Notes under the pieces: model-generated
What the model saw: only the letters and a program-made list of their open reading frames with translations
Databases searched by the model: none
What the model was told of the DNA's origin: nothing
Made by a program: the position numbers and the translations under genes
NCBI GenBank assembly: GCA_907163375.1
Contig: CAJQUW010003469.1
Coordinates: 248,001-312,000, forward strand
DNA length: 64,000 bases
Direction of reading: 5' to 3'
From: Prostheceraeus crozeri
Lineage: Eukaryota; Platyhelminthes; Polycladida; Euryleptidae
Shown: one piece after another, positions 11,801-21,870 of the stretch
How positions within the stretch are numbered: position 1 is the first letter of the stretch
How the letters are laid out: each line of letters begins with the position of its first letter

Positions 11801-12458
11801 CATACTGGATTGAAAATTTAAGTGCAATTTTGAAGGATGCCTAATGTGATGTTTGCAGCATAATAATGTTGATAGCATTGGCTTCAAGATGGTGTACTGC
11901 ATGAAATTTGAATAAGCATATCGAGTTATAGTCCGCTATTATGAAAGTTATTCCATAATTGAATAAATTTTGCGTTAAAATGGAATTTGAACGACACATT
12001 CTGTAGATGCATTGTACTTCTGCATTAGACGTCTTGATAAATGGAATAGATAGTTATTTTCAATATGACGACAACCAACACTCCTATTTATGAATTTAGT
12101 AAATGACAACAAAATAGATTACCATTGATACTAATTAACTGTGTATGGAGTATTGCAACGATTTTGATATTCCATTATTCACTGATATCTTAAGATTTAA
12201 AAGGCTGACATTGCCTAAATATCAAATTATCATGCAGCTGCAGATGTATGATGCTATACGCCTTAGACACGATCTCAGCTGATGGTGAGCCACCACCGGT
12301 TTTCAACGCTTTTTCGAGCTGCAACGAACTTCTCTTTCGTGTCTGTAGTATGCCTATTATAGAACCATAGCATGAAAGGATTCCACTGCGCTTAGATGTT
12401 AATTGTTAGGAATAGCTGTATAATGCCTACTAAAATAATGCGACTGAGACTGCACATT

Positions 12459-12530
12459 GGCCCGTATGCACAGCCTATACGGGACTAAGAACTCAACTTC
12501 CTAGTCGCGACTAGGCTGTGCATACAGCCC
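12459..12530. mobile_element. Short hairpin MITE-like element
   Basis: Arms GGCCCGTATGCACAGCCTA and, from the other end, GGGCTGTATGCACAGCCTA differ at two positions and enclose about 34 bp. The 72-bp unit would form a strong hairpin. No clear target duplication. Confidence 0.5.
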
Positions 12531-12654
12531 ATCATTTGGATTGCCATTGCTCCATCAAGTGCGGTAGGAAGGGCGTCATATGGTGTCACTTAGTGAGAGG
12601 AGAGAACCTTGGCAGCATATTATTAGAAATGCATTCTAGACTTTCAAATTAAGC

Positions 12655-13510
12655 TCATTATGTTACATTAAGGATCGGAAGATCATACCGGTTGGAATGA
12701 ACCCCATTTCATGCATCAAAATATTCAACCATTATTCATAAGCAAGGCTTTATTTAATTAATCTGATGTTTTATATTCTCTGAATATAAGTGTCAACAGC
12801 CGGCCGGTAAAGACGGAAATCGCTTTTATCTCCGACAACCAGCCTTGTATTGCTAACGCTGAACGCGCGCGCATAAACAAATTTTCTATCGAAGTGAGTG
12901 TCTAATTGTCAGATTTCTATGATTCGCTTTTTCGCTATTGTTTGGCTTGCTCATATCCAGCAAAATTTTAAGGATTGTTTTTTTTATAATTTCGTTGAGT
13001 TAATAAACGCTTCAAATTCGACATCAGAGTAATCATGAATGGGAGTTCAACACACGTTGCGAGTTGTCAAGTGACTAAGATTCCTAGATTTATCCTTTCA
13101 ACCGCAAATAGTTCACTGCTGAAATTCGGGTTGCATTTCACTCTATTGTGTAAGACGTCAGATACTGCAAGCCACAAAGATGTCATCATTTTCATTTCCT
13201 GAGAAGAATATATTCTTTTTTTCTTGAATTTCAAGATAAGTTCATTCTGATGTCATAATGAAGATCAGAGGATGACTTCGATTAAAATGAGCCCCATTTC
13301 ATGGATTAGACTATTCAACAATTGTTCATAAGCATTGCAGTTATTATTTTGATGATGTTTTATCTTCTCTGAATGGTAAGTGTCAACAGGGGTACTGCTT
13401 TGATCTCCGACACTCACACTTGTATTGTTAACACCGAACGTGTTTTCTTAAACATATTTTCACTCGGATTGAGCATCTATTAGCCAGATTTCTATGACTC
13501 GATTGTCGGG
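12655..13510. repeat. Diverged direct duplication, about 600 bp offset
   Basis: 12655-12930 and 13255-13510 share ordered blocks: CCCCATTTCATG, CATAAGCA, GATGTTTTAT with TCTCTGAAT, AAGTGTCAACAG, CTTGTATTG, and CAGATTTCTATGA. The copies are substantially diverged and the first carries GC-rich insertions. Function unknown; an old repeat family or local duplication. Confidence 0.65.
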
Positions 13511-14029
13511 CTTGGAAAGAAGCCTGTGAATGCAGCTGCGTGTGAATCGTTGCGTCAATCATCCTCGAGCTAGCATTAACTGGCGCCATAGTTGAGCATA
13601 GTCGCTTGGAAAAATAGTCGCAGGTAAAATGGGAAGTCATTTGAACCTGAAGATGGCTGATATTTTACCTGAAGATGGTCTGTGGATGCTGATCGAAACA
13701 TTTTTTATGTAATGTTAATAATAATTGTTTAAAATCAAAACATACCTGATTCTTTTCAACATACTTTCATCTTCTCTCCATAGTAAAGCTGCGACGGACC
13801 GATCATTATCAATGCGGACATTCCTTTTGAAATGCTTTGTGGCTTTTGTTCTCCAATGATTACATATTCATTTCTATCGTATTCTAATTTTATCCGTCTC
13901 CTATTGTTTTCTCTTTACATGTATGTTTGTCACTTGTGAATATTTAATATCTTATCAGTCTGTGCGTGACCATTGGAATCGATTCAAGGTTGGATATTGG
14001 ATGCGTGTAATTAATAAGCAATGAGCTTG

Positions 14030-14205
14030 AAAAATAAAGAAAATAATAAAAAAAATAAATAAAAAAAAATTCGAAAATAAAAAAAAAAAAGATAGGAATA
14101 AAAAAATAAAAAAAATAAAAAAAATAAAGTACAACAAAAAAAACATAATAAAAAAAAAAAAAACAAAACAAGCAAAAAATAAATAAAAAGAAGTAAGAAA
14201 ATCAA
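14030..14205. repeat. A-rich low-complexity stretch
   Basis: Almost entirely A with scattered T (AAATAAAA words). The long open frames here on the minus strand, poly-Phe/Leu, are composition artefacts. Confidence 0.85.
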
Positions 14206-14714
14206 TAACTGGTTTGTCAAAGTCATTCTCACTCGATATTGATACACCCAACATAGCTCTTAGACCGAAAGCTTGTGCGAGTAATAATATTTATTTCGAG
14301 CTTAACTCGAATTCTACAATTTCATTATGAATATGACTTTAGAATTTGTTGGTCTGAATTTTTGTAGTTGTAGCTGCAGAGCTACGTTTTCAAAATGAAT
14401 GCCGAGCCCAGTAGCCCTTCTTCGACAAGTTCGAAAACAAAAGATATTTTCACCGTTTTCAACATGGGTTTCATCAAAGTTAGCTGCCAAAAACTAAAAA
14501 CCTCAAAAAAATCATTAAATCTGCGACGAAAAGTTGGTTAGTTGTTTTCGAACTTGTGAATGCTAGTAGGGCAAACTTTGATTTCGCAAGTGCGTGAAAA
14601 TGTCTTGGACACCACGCGAATTGATTGATAAATGTCCTTTGTATTGTAATTGCAAAAGATCGCACTGTACTGACTTGACATATTTCAGATATCCTGAGAA
14701 GGCCTGCTTTGCGC

Positions 14715-14731
14715 ATGGATCATCAGACAGT
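14715..14731 (+). CDS. EDC4: Candidate first coding exon of EDC4
   Basis: ATG in the context GCGCATGG begins MDHQTV and reaches a consensus donor GTAAGT at 14732. It ends in phase 2, exactly what the certain exon at 21759 needs. The join reads MDHQTVYLTGSDESSS, which suits the start of the EDC4 conserved region (family pattern QV-CLSG-D-SS). An in-frame stop lies upstream at 14676-14678. A TTTCAG acceptor at 14683-14688 means it could instead be an internal exon. This relies on phase and a few residues, so it needs transcript support. Confidence 0.4.
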
Positions 14732-14827
14732 GTAAGTTTGAATTTCAACTTAATAAGATTGGCTATACGGTTTCATGTTCGTCTTGCACCAATAGTAATT
14801 ATGCTATTTTTTGCTTTATTCATACTT

Positions 14828-14935
14828 ATACTATATATATATATATATATACTATACTATATATATACTACTCATATACTAACCCCCCCATATATATATC
14901 AAATATCATATATACTATGATATATATATATTATA
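14828..14935. repeat. TA-rich microsatellite
   Basis: Interrupted (TA)n runs ending in the TA where the following mariner begins. Confidence 0.85.
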
Positions 14936-16988
14936 CGTGGTCCTTTGTGTTGAATCCAAAATGTCCCGGCACTTAAACTACTTGCAGATAACCTGATGTC
15001 TATAACGGATACTGATTCAGAAGTAAATTTAGGTCTTTAAGGCATGAGACACAATATGGTTCGCCGAAATATTTTTTTCCGGTCAGTTTTCTATGTTTTA
15101 AAAAATATTTTATACATATTTCTAACATGAATTTCTGTATTTTCAGAATTGAGGTCGAGGATCCGATTTGTCTTATTGCTTATAGTTAGATTGATTTTGA
15201 TTTGTACCCTTATTTGGACGGATATCTTTGGCCATGAATTTTATCTGCACGTCCTTTTGTTATTTAGCTTCATGTGTTACGGATATCAATCAGTGAAGTT
15301 CATTCAGCCACGCATTCATTAAGAAAATCCGTGTCAATCGACTGGTTCTTTGTTCTATCAGTTTTCATGATGGATGGTGACAAGCGTGTCTTCAGGTCGA
15401 ATATCGCTAGGTGTGATTACGGGGGGGGGGTGGGGGGGGGGGGGGGGGGGGGGATACCTCCTGATCCGCAGGCCTTCGCTTTAATGCTGAGTGATTTTTT
15501 CTAAAGCGAATTACAGCCTCCGGACACCATGGAAGCCAAAGCTCCATCGAGAACTACTGCTTCTATTTCTGGTATACAGCGAATTTAAACAGCTCGGACA
15601 GACAATGTTGGAGCAAGATTTTTCTCAACTGTTGGTCGGCTTCGCCGCAGGATGATTCGGGAGGAAGGAGAAATCGTCTCGTCAGTGCGATGAAGTGATT
15701 ACAGCCACACAGAAAGGGATAACCATGCCAGTGAGTATGTCGAAGAGGGAGTTGCGAATCAGTTTATCCCCTCTGTCATGGAATCATCGAAAGACTTGGA
15801 TTATCGCAAAGAAACTGGCATTCCACGTTTCGTACCGAAGTTTCTGTCACCTGACACATGAAGGAGAAACAGTTTCTTCTGGCGCGATCTCGTGGACACA
15901 GTCAAATTTGGCATCTCCTTCGAAATGCACGGAGATCAAGTTTCTGAACTGCATCCCTATACAGAGGATTGAAAAACCCCCACCCCCCCCCCCCCAAAAA
16001 CACCTTTAAGTTTGTATCTGCATCTCAAGTAAGCAGAGCGAGGGAATCTGCAGAGTGGTCGACCAATCAGGCGAGTCTGCCCCTTTGAAACAAATTGCGA
16101 TCCGGAACTATCACAATCTCCCGGTCGTTGATGCTGACGAGTCTTTTGGAACGCTTCGGGAATCCAACTGGTTGACCTTTGCGGATATAAAGGAGTAAGA
16201 ATCCAATAGCGAATATTTTTATTCAATACATCTGTTATCTGAAGCGAGGAAGAAAATATAAGGAAAGGCCACGAAAAACCATTCACCTCTACTTGCTTCA
16301 TGCACCAATGCCTCCGATTCACACCTCGCATATGGAGACTAAAACCATTTGTTGCCCTTAACGAGAAACGGATTTTCCAACTACTTGAGCCATCCTCATG
16401 CCTTCCTTAATCTCACCCTGACTTGGCCCAAGTTGACTTCTATCTGTTTAGATTCCACAAAAGCATCTTCCGTGGACACCATTTTGAATCGCCACGTTGA
16501 ACTGCGGGATGCAGTTAAGCGTTTTTGATAAATCTTTGACACCGAAATTTTTTTCATAAAGCTTTTTGTGAAATGAGGACTTCGTTGGCAAAAGCTGACG
16601 AATGCTAACGGCTCATACATTGAACAGTAAAACTGTTTTCTGGAAAAACATTTGTTTTTCCGTTACCTTCATTAGTCACGGTTATTAGTGATAGCTTAAT
16701 CGTCAAGTTATCTAAATTTATTTTTTTTATACTTTTTTTTTTTTTTTTTTTTTTATTTTTTAAACAACAACAAAAACACAAAAAATTCTAAATCGTTAGA
16801 TTTCTAGGAAAATCTTGAAATTCAGCAAAATGTTTGAAAATTGAAAAATAGAAAACTGAACCGGAAAAATTTCGGCGACCATATTTCTCATGCCCTTAAA
16901 GACCTAATTTTACATCTGAAGTTGTATTCGTTTATCACAGAATATCTGCAAGTAGTTTAGTCGGGACATTTTGGATCACCACCACCGT
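14936..16988 (+). mobile_element. Mariner-like element with about 160-bp TIRs
   Basis: The left arm (14936-15105) and right arm (about 16835-16988) are inverted copies sharing ATCCAAAATGTCCCG, AAACTACTTGCAGATA, TTAGGTCTTTAAGG and CCGGT(T)CAGTTTTC, flanked by TA on both sides. Near the right end the plus strand encodes a decayed mariner/Tc1 transposase tail: HPDLAQVDFYLFRFHKSI, then FRGHHFESP and KAFCEMRTSLAKA, with stops and frameshifts. It also carries a G-run (15421-15453) and a C-run near 15980. Inactive. It abuts the next mariner. Confidence 0.8.
16730..16760. repeat. Poly-T stretch
   Basis: Nearly pure T-run inside the mariner-like element, just internal to its right arm. Confidence 0.8.
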
Positions 16989-16996
16989 ATCACTAA

Positions 16997-18500
16997 CGAG
17001 GGCAAGAGTCAACAAATAATTTGCACTTTTGTTCATTTACCATTAATTTTAACAATCTACAACAGGAAAACGTCATCATTTTTCCAATATAGTCACCATT
17101 TCGTTCAACAACACTTGTTCCACCGACGCACAAGACTGCTTAACTGGCCCTCAGAGAAGAAGGTATTCGGGCCAGGAACCTCAGCCACTCATGCACCGCC
17201 ATCTTTCACCCTCTTCATCTGGTCGAGAAACCGGACGTCCGCCGCAGAGCTTCTTTCAAGGGTCCGAAGACGGGGTGTGAAATCGGAAGGTGGCGAGGTC
17301 TGGGCTGTAAGGAGGATGTTCCAGGACCTCAAAACGGAGATCGTGAAGAGTTTTCCACAGTCGTCTTCGCCGCCGAATGAGGACGTGCTTTATCGTGCAG
17401 TAGGATGACACCTCGCGACAGCAATCCACGGCGCCGAGTTTCGAAAGGCTGTTCGAAAGGACCTGTGACGCAAACTTTTCACACGAGTATCCGTCACTGG
17501 TGACCGTTGATCCTCGCTCGGTGTAATGCTCAAGTACTGTGGCCCTCGAGAGCGTCCCAAAATACAGTGAGCATAAGCTTTCCAGCAGATGGCCGACTCT
17601 TCGAATTCTCCTTCTCGGGACCGGTGAGTTTGGATGCTTCCATGTCATTGATTGGACGTCTTACTCTCCGTGCTCGAAATGGTGGACCCACGTTTCGTAC
17701 ACCGGTGATTATCTCGCTTCAGGAAATCTTACGGCCCTTCGTTCTCATCAAGCGTTGCAGGTGCGCCTGTTGACTGCGATTAGACTTTCGTCGATTGTCT
17801 TTGTGTTGACGCATCAGTAAGGACTGTCTGGGCACCCCATTGGCACTCACTTTTCGGAACCCAAGTTCGTTTGTGAAGAGATATATGTGAGCAGATCCCT
17901 GGCTTACTCCTAGCTTCACGGCTCACCATGTCGACTGTAACTCTTCTGTCCTCCCATTACCATCTCCTCAGCTTGCTCGATCTTATCCGACCCTGTCGAT
18001 GTTCGAGGACGTCCGGCTCCTTCTTGGTGCGATACACTTGTGCGACCAGCCTTAAAGTGATCAATTCCAGTGGTAAAACACAGTACTTTTGCATTAAGCG
18101 CATTGTCGCCATATTGTAATCGATAGTTTGCGATGGATTGTCGGCTCCCGAGCAACCCTTCAGAACCATAGGAAGCGGATACAACAGCTCGCTGGCGTTC
18201 CTTCTTCGGTGCTGACGGAGAAGTGGCGCAGACATCTCGAGCATTAATGCGAATTGTTTATTGAACCGTCAACCACTTTCTTCATTTAAGCGATCGGCGC
18301 TAAGCTCGTGTTTCACTTCCTTTCATTCACAAATAGGAGTGGCAGCTAAGAGTGCTTCAGTAAGCCTGGAATCTGAAAAGCAGACACAGAAAGGAGTGGT
18401 GCAGTTAACTCTTTACCAAGAAACAGAAGCAATCGAGTGATGAAAAATAGACTCGTAAATCAAAAATGAAAAAGTGCAAATAATTTTTGACTTGCCCTCG
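16997..18500 (-). mobile_element. Mariner element, decayed transposase on minus strand
   Basis: Ends are CGAGGGCAAG(A)GTCAA on the left and the matching inverted CGAGGGCAAGTCAAAAATTA on the right, both continuing to ATAATTTGCACTTTT. TA follows the right end. Minus-strand frames hold a mariner transposase in pieces: GDNALNAKVLCF and GRPRTSTGSDKI (N-terminal half), then ELGFRKVSANGVPRQ, RGSTVTSDGY, and HDLRFEVLEHPPYSPDLA before the third catalytic Asp region. Many frameshifts and stops; dead. Confidence 0.88.
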
Positions 18501-18508
18501 TATATATA

Positions 18509-19025
18509 TTGTTTGTAAGTTTTTTATCTCAAGGCCTACAAGGCTTGATTGAAATTTTTCTGCTAATTTGTGATGTTCTTTGTGTTGATTCTTTTTACTG
18601 ATCTTCGTATAATTTGGTAATAAATTGTTTTCTTCACATGTGATGTTAAATTGAATGTCTTTTTCCAATTTGATACATTTATTCAGTAGTTTTTCTGTTC
18701 TTCTATATTGTTGTAATTCTGCTGTTGTCAGTGTTTTGATGATGATGAATGAGTACCATTGTATTGCAAAATATTTACATCAAAAATATCATCATCAAAA
18801 CATTGACAACAGCAGAATTACAACAATATAGAAGAACAGAAAAACTACTGAATAAATGTATCAAATTGGAAAAAGACATACAATGTAACATCACATGTGA
18901 AGAAAGCAATTTATTACCAAATAATAATAGATCAGTAAAAGGAATCAACATAAAGAACATCAGAAATTAGCAGAAAAATTTCAATCAAGCCTTGTAGGCC
19001 TTGAGATAAAAAACTTACAAACAAA
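18509..19025. repeat. Inverted repeat with PLE-like coding arms
   Basis: Arms of about 235 bp (18509-18746 and 18788-19025) are inverted copies, nearly identical over the full length, around a 41-bp spacer. Reading outwards each arm encodes the same peptide, including TTAELQQYRRTEKLLNKCIK and CEENNLLPNYTKI, which resembles the N-terminal region of Penelope-like element ORFs; that match is by eye. Such elements are known to carry terminal repeats in inverted orientation. Alternatively a simple foldback made from two fragments. Confidence 0.6.
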
Positions 19026-19061
19026 ATTGATATCAATAAGAAAAGAATTGACTGTAAACTT

Positions 19062-19096
19062 GATATATATATATATATATATAGATATATATATAT

Positions 19097-19130
<34 letters not shown>
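19062..19130. repeat. (TA)n microsatellite
   Basis: TA dinucleotide repeat with occasional AGA interruptions, separating two inverted-repeat elements. Confidence 0.9.
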
Positions 19131-19132
<2 letters not shown>

Positions 19133-19664
19133 ATCTGGTACACTTCTTCGACACAGACACTTCTTCGACAAGTTGATATCTATGTTTTCGGACATTTGTT
19201 CGACAGAAAACTTCTTCGACAAGACATTTGTTCGACACGGACACTTCTTCGACAAGACATTTGTTCGACACGAACACTTCTTCGACAAGTTCTGCATGAA
19301 TAATGCTTTATCTAGCATGAATAGTTCTGCATGAATAGAATTTTAGGTACTGGCTATCTTTCGTCTTTATGGTAATATCTTAAATTACAAATACGCTTCT
19401 AGTTCAATCTATGCGATGCAAGAATTATATTTTTTTAGAAAGGAAAAAAATTAATTTAAGACAAAAAGTATAAAAAAGATGCAAATTCTCAAAAAATACA
19501 CAACCTGAAAAAGAAAAAAACTATAATTGCTTAATAACGAACAAACGTCGTGTCGAAGAAGTGTCCGTGTCGAACAAATGTCGTGTCGAAGAAGTGTTCG
19601 TGTCGAAGAAGTGTTCGAAAATTTGTCGAACAAATGTTCGTGTCGAACAAGTGTTCGTGTACCA
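19131..19664. mobile_element. Foldback element with tandem sub-repeats in its TIRs
   Basis: The left block (19131-19290) repeats ACTTCTTCGACA and CATTTGTTCGACAC. The right block (19545-19664) carries the same words inverted (TGTCGAAGAAGTGT, GTGTCGAACAAATG). The outermost bases read GGTACAC from both ends. The 250-bp centre is AT-rich and non-coding. Both sides are TA repeats. Confidence 0.65.
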
Positions 19665-19737
19665 TATATATATATATATATAATTTCGAGGAATTGAATC
19701 AATTTCCGTCAAAGTGCTCAACTGTGAAAGGAGCAAC

Positions 19738-19788
19738 GTATACCCAAAGTTAGGAGGACCGAGTTCTGAGTTTTTCCTCCCAACTTTG

Positions 19789-19795
<7 letters not shown>
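19738..19795. repeat. Near-perfect hairpin
   Basis: TATACCCAAAGTTAGGAGGA on the left pairs with TCCTCCCAACTTTGGGTATA on the right with one mismatch around an 18-bp loop. TA repeats follow directly. Confidence 0.8.

Positions 19796-19874
<79 letters not shown>
19790..19874. repeat. (TA)n then (TAGA)n microsatellite
   Basis: About 30 bp of TA followed by about 13 units of TAGA up to 19874. Confidence 0.95.
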
Positions 19875-19875
<1 letters not shown>

Positions 19876-20458
19876 GAAATGTGCGCTCCTGCCCCACCGA
19901 ATTGTACTCTCCTGCCCCACTTGTACACTCCTGCCCCACGGACGAATATGAAATGTACGCCCCTGCCCCACAATTGTACGCTCCTGCCCCCATGTGCACC
20001 CCTGCCCCACTGACTCTCCTGCCCCACGTATGAGCTTTTGCGGAATATGATTGTGCATTGATATGTAATGTTGTGAAAGAAGTGCTATGGATGTCAACAC
20101 CTCCAAATGCCTGGTCCGACGATTGCTGTAGGCCCTGGTCCCTTCAATTTTCGTATTTAGAGTTAGCTTTTGCGGAATATGATTGTGCTGTGATATGTAC
20201 TGATATGAATGAAGATATATGACAGTCAGAGCACCTCCAAATGCCTGGTCCAACGATTGCTGTAGGCCCTCAATTTTCGAATTTAGAGTTAGCTTTTGCG
20301 GAATATGATTGTGCATTGATATGTACTGATGTGAATGATTAAGATATATGACAGTCAGAGCACCTCCAAATGCCTGGTCCGACGATTGCTGTAGGCCCTG
20401 GTCCCTTCATGTACAAGTGGGGCAGGAGAGTACAATTCTCGGTGGGGCAGGAGTTATA
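19873..20458. mobile_element. Palindromic element with three core repeats
   Basis: The left block holds seven spaced CCTGCCCCAC words (19887-20027). The right end holds two inverted copies (GTGGGGCAGGAG), and the order CCTGCCCCACCGA, TTGTACTCTCCTGCCCCAC mirrors on both sides. Between them are three direct repeats of about 130 bp starting near 20033, 20166 and 20293 (GCTTTTGCGGAATATGATTG... TGCTGTAGGCCCT). Next to a GATA microsatellite, the layout recalls Helentron-derived elements (HINE/pearl type), but true Helentrons lack TIRs, so the class stays open. Confidence 0.6.
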
Positions 20459-20459
20459 T

Positions 20460-21750
20460 ATATAATGAAATCATGAGTGGTGAATTTCACGTAAATCGAT
20501 GGCCATTTTAGCGCCATATTTTTCAAATCGCATCGAATCCAGTGTAATCCATCTTGCATCATGTAGTGCATGATATCGGAATGCCCTATCTATCTCATGT
20601 TTATTGTGAAGTTGTGTACTTAATTCGCAACATAATTTAGAAAACGGAAGACAAAGATTGTTTTGTGAAAACATTTTGTAACATGAGGTGCAAAAATACT
20701 GGTATTTTGTTGCCAAACGGTGACATTGTTGCAATAACAAGTAAACAGGAGACTGTGTGAGTACATATTTGATATTTTGCTATTTTCGCATGCCATCAAG
20801 TTATTTTAGGTGATATTTCATCGGGAATACTGTCAAAAAGCACATCATTTGTTTAATAGCAGAAGATAGTATAGTGTACATTAACCAATAAATAGAACGA
20901 TGGATGTCACCGATCATTCTTCTAGAGCGATCGTCTATCTATTCATAAAATATATAATTACAAGCATATTTACAAAATATATAGTATTAGTTCATAGTTT
21001 TCAGATTTTCTCGATAATTTGTGAGAGTTTTGTTACCAAAGTATGCATCGGCAACAGAGTAATTCACCTTTAAGGATTACTATGTGCAATAAGTTATTTT
21101 TCTTTGACTGACACTGTGTAAGATGTAATTCACCATCTGGTGATGACCGCAGTCAGGTAGTCCTGCTTAAACGGTTTTCATTCGTGATATGCATCGTGAA
21201 ACACGAGTGACTGTTAAGTACACATTACATGGATGAATATAGCACTCGCTGATGCTTTTTCTTTCCTGTGGTCCAAACCTTCGAATCCTTCAAAAATATC
21301 CTCCATATCTTCAACACACAAAATCAATCCTTATTACGATTCTAACTTTGTATTTCTGTACATTCCCTTATTCATAGCAGTCTTCTCAGATCATCTACAT
21401 TTTCGCCCATCACACATTGCCGTAAGTAAATGCACCTTCAATGCAAATTTTGATAACGTCTCTTCGTTTTCATGAAAAAGGTGCTTATGAATGTCAGCGA
21501 GGGAATTCCCCAAATGTAGGCTATCAAAGCCTCTCAAATCGTATTCTGACTTCGCACAAATGATTAAAACTCGTACTTCGTCACCCTAGCTATGACTCAA
21601 ATTGGATTTGCTCATAACTATAGGTGTAGCTGTACAACATGTTTTATCAAGCTAGAAATGTTTCGGTATCTTATTAAGTTTCGAAAACCAATTGAAATTC
21701 GTAAAATTCCGCGTAGATTTGATTTATTGCTTACTTAAAGCTGTTCACTT
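20460..21750. other. Intronic, nothing recognised
   Basis: An 89-codon minus frame (20471-20740) has no family match I know. A consensus donor GTAAGT near 21423 has no convincing exon before it. Confidence 0.35.
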
Positions 21751-21758
21751 CTTTTCAG

Positions 21759-21870
21759 ATACCTTACTGGGAGCGATGAAAGTAGTTCTTTTAATGTTGG
21801 CGATGTCGACATTGTCATGCATGCCAGTTCAAATAGCACTGAGAGCAGAGTTGTTGAAGCCAGCAACAAG
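21759..21870 (+). CDS. EDC4: EDC4 exon: N-terminal lead
   Basis: Acceptor TTTTCAG, donor GTAATT. Enters with two bases carried in, leaves in phase 0. Encodes YLTGSDESSSFNVGDVDIVM and HASSNSTESRVVEASNK, matching the serine-rich family lead that ends GSNK just before VK-. Confidence 0.9.

Noticed and set aside
13944-14254. Long poly-Phe/Leu open frames on the minus strand
   Set aside because: They are the complement of an A-rich low-complexity stretch with no family resemblance.
14594-14731. Cysteine-containing frame KCPLYCNCKRSHCTD as a zinc-finger exon
   Set aside because: Spacing fits no zinc-binding family I know, and the frame conflicts with the EDC4 phase at the same donor.
15421-15453. 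Poly-G run as a biological G-quadruplex
   Set aside because: A long homopolymer inside a dead mariner; its length is unreliable and nothing around it suggests function.
19823-19873. Regular repeats as a CRISPR array
   Set aside because: It is a simple TAGA microsatellite in eukaryotic DNA, without spacers.
21391-21422. Possible EDC4 exon ending at a GTAAGT donor
   Set aside because: The phase would fit, but the peptide (IIYIFAHHTLP) is hydrophobic and does not resemble the region before YLTGSDESS.
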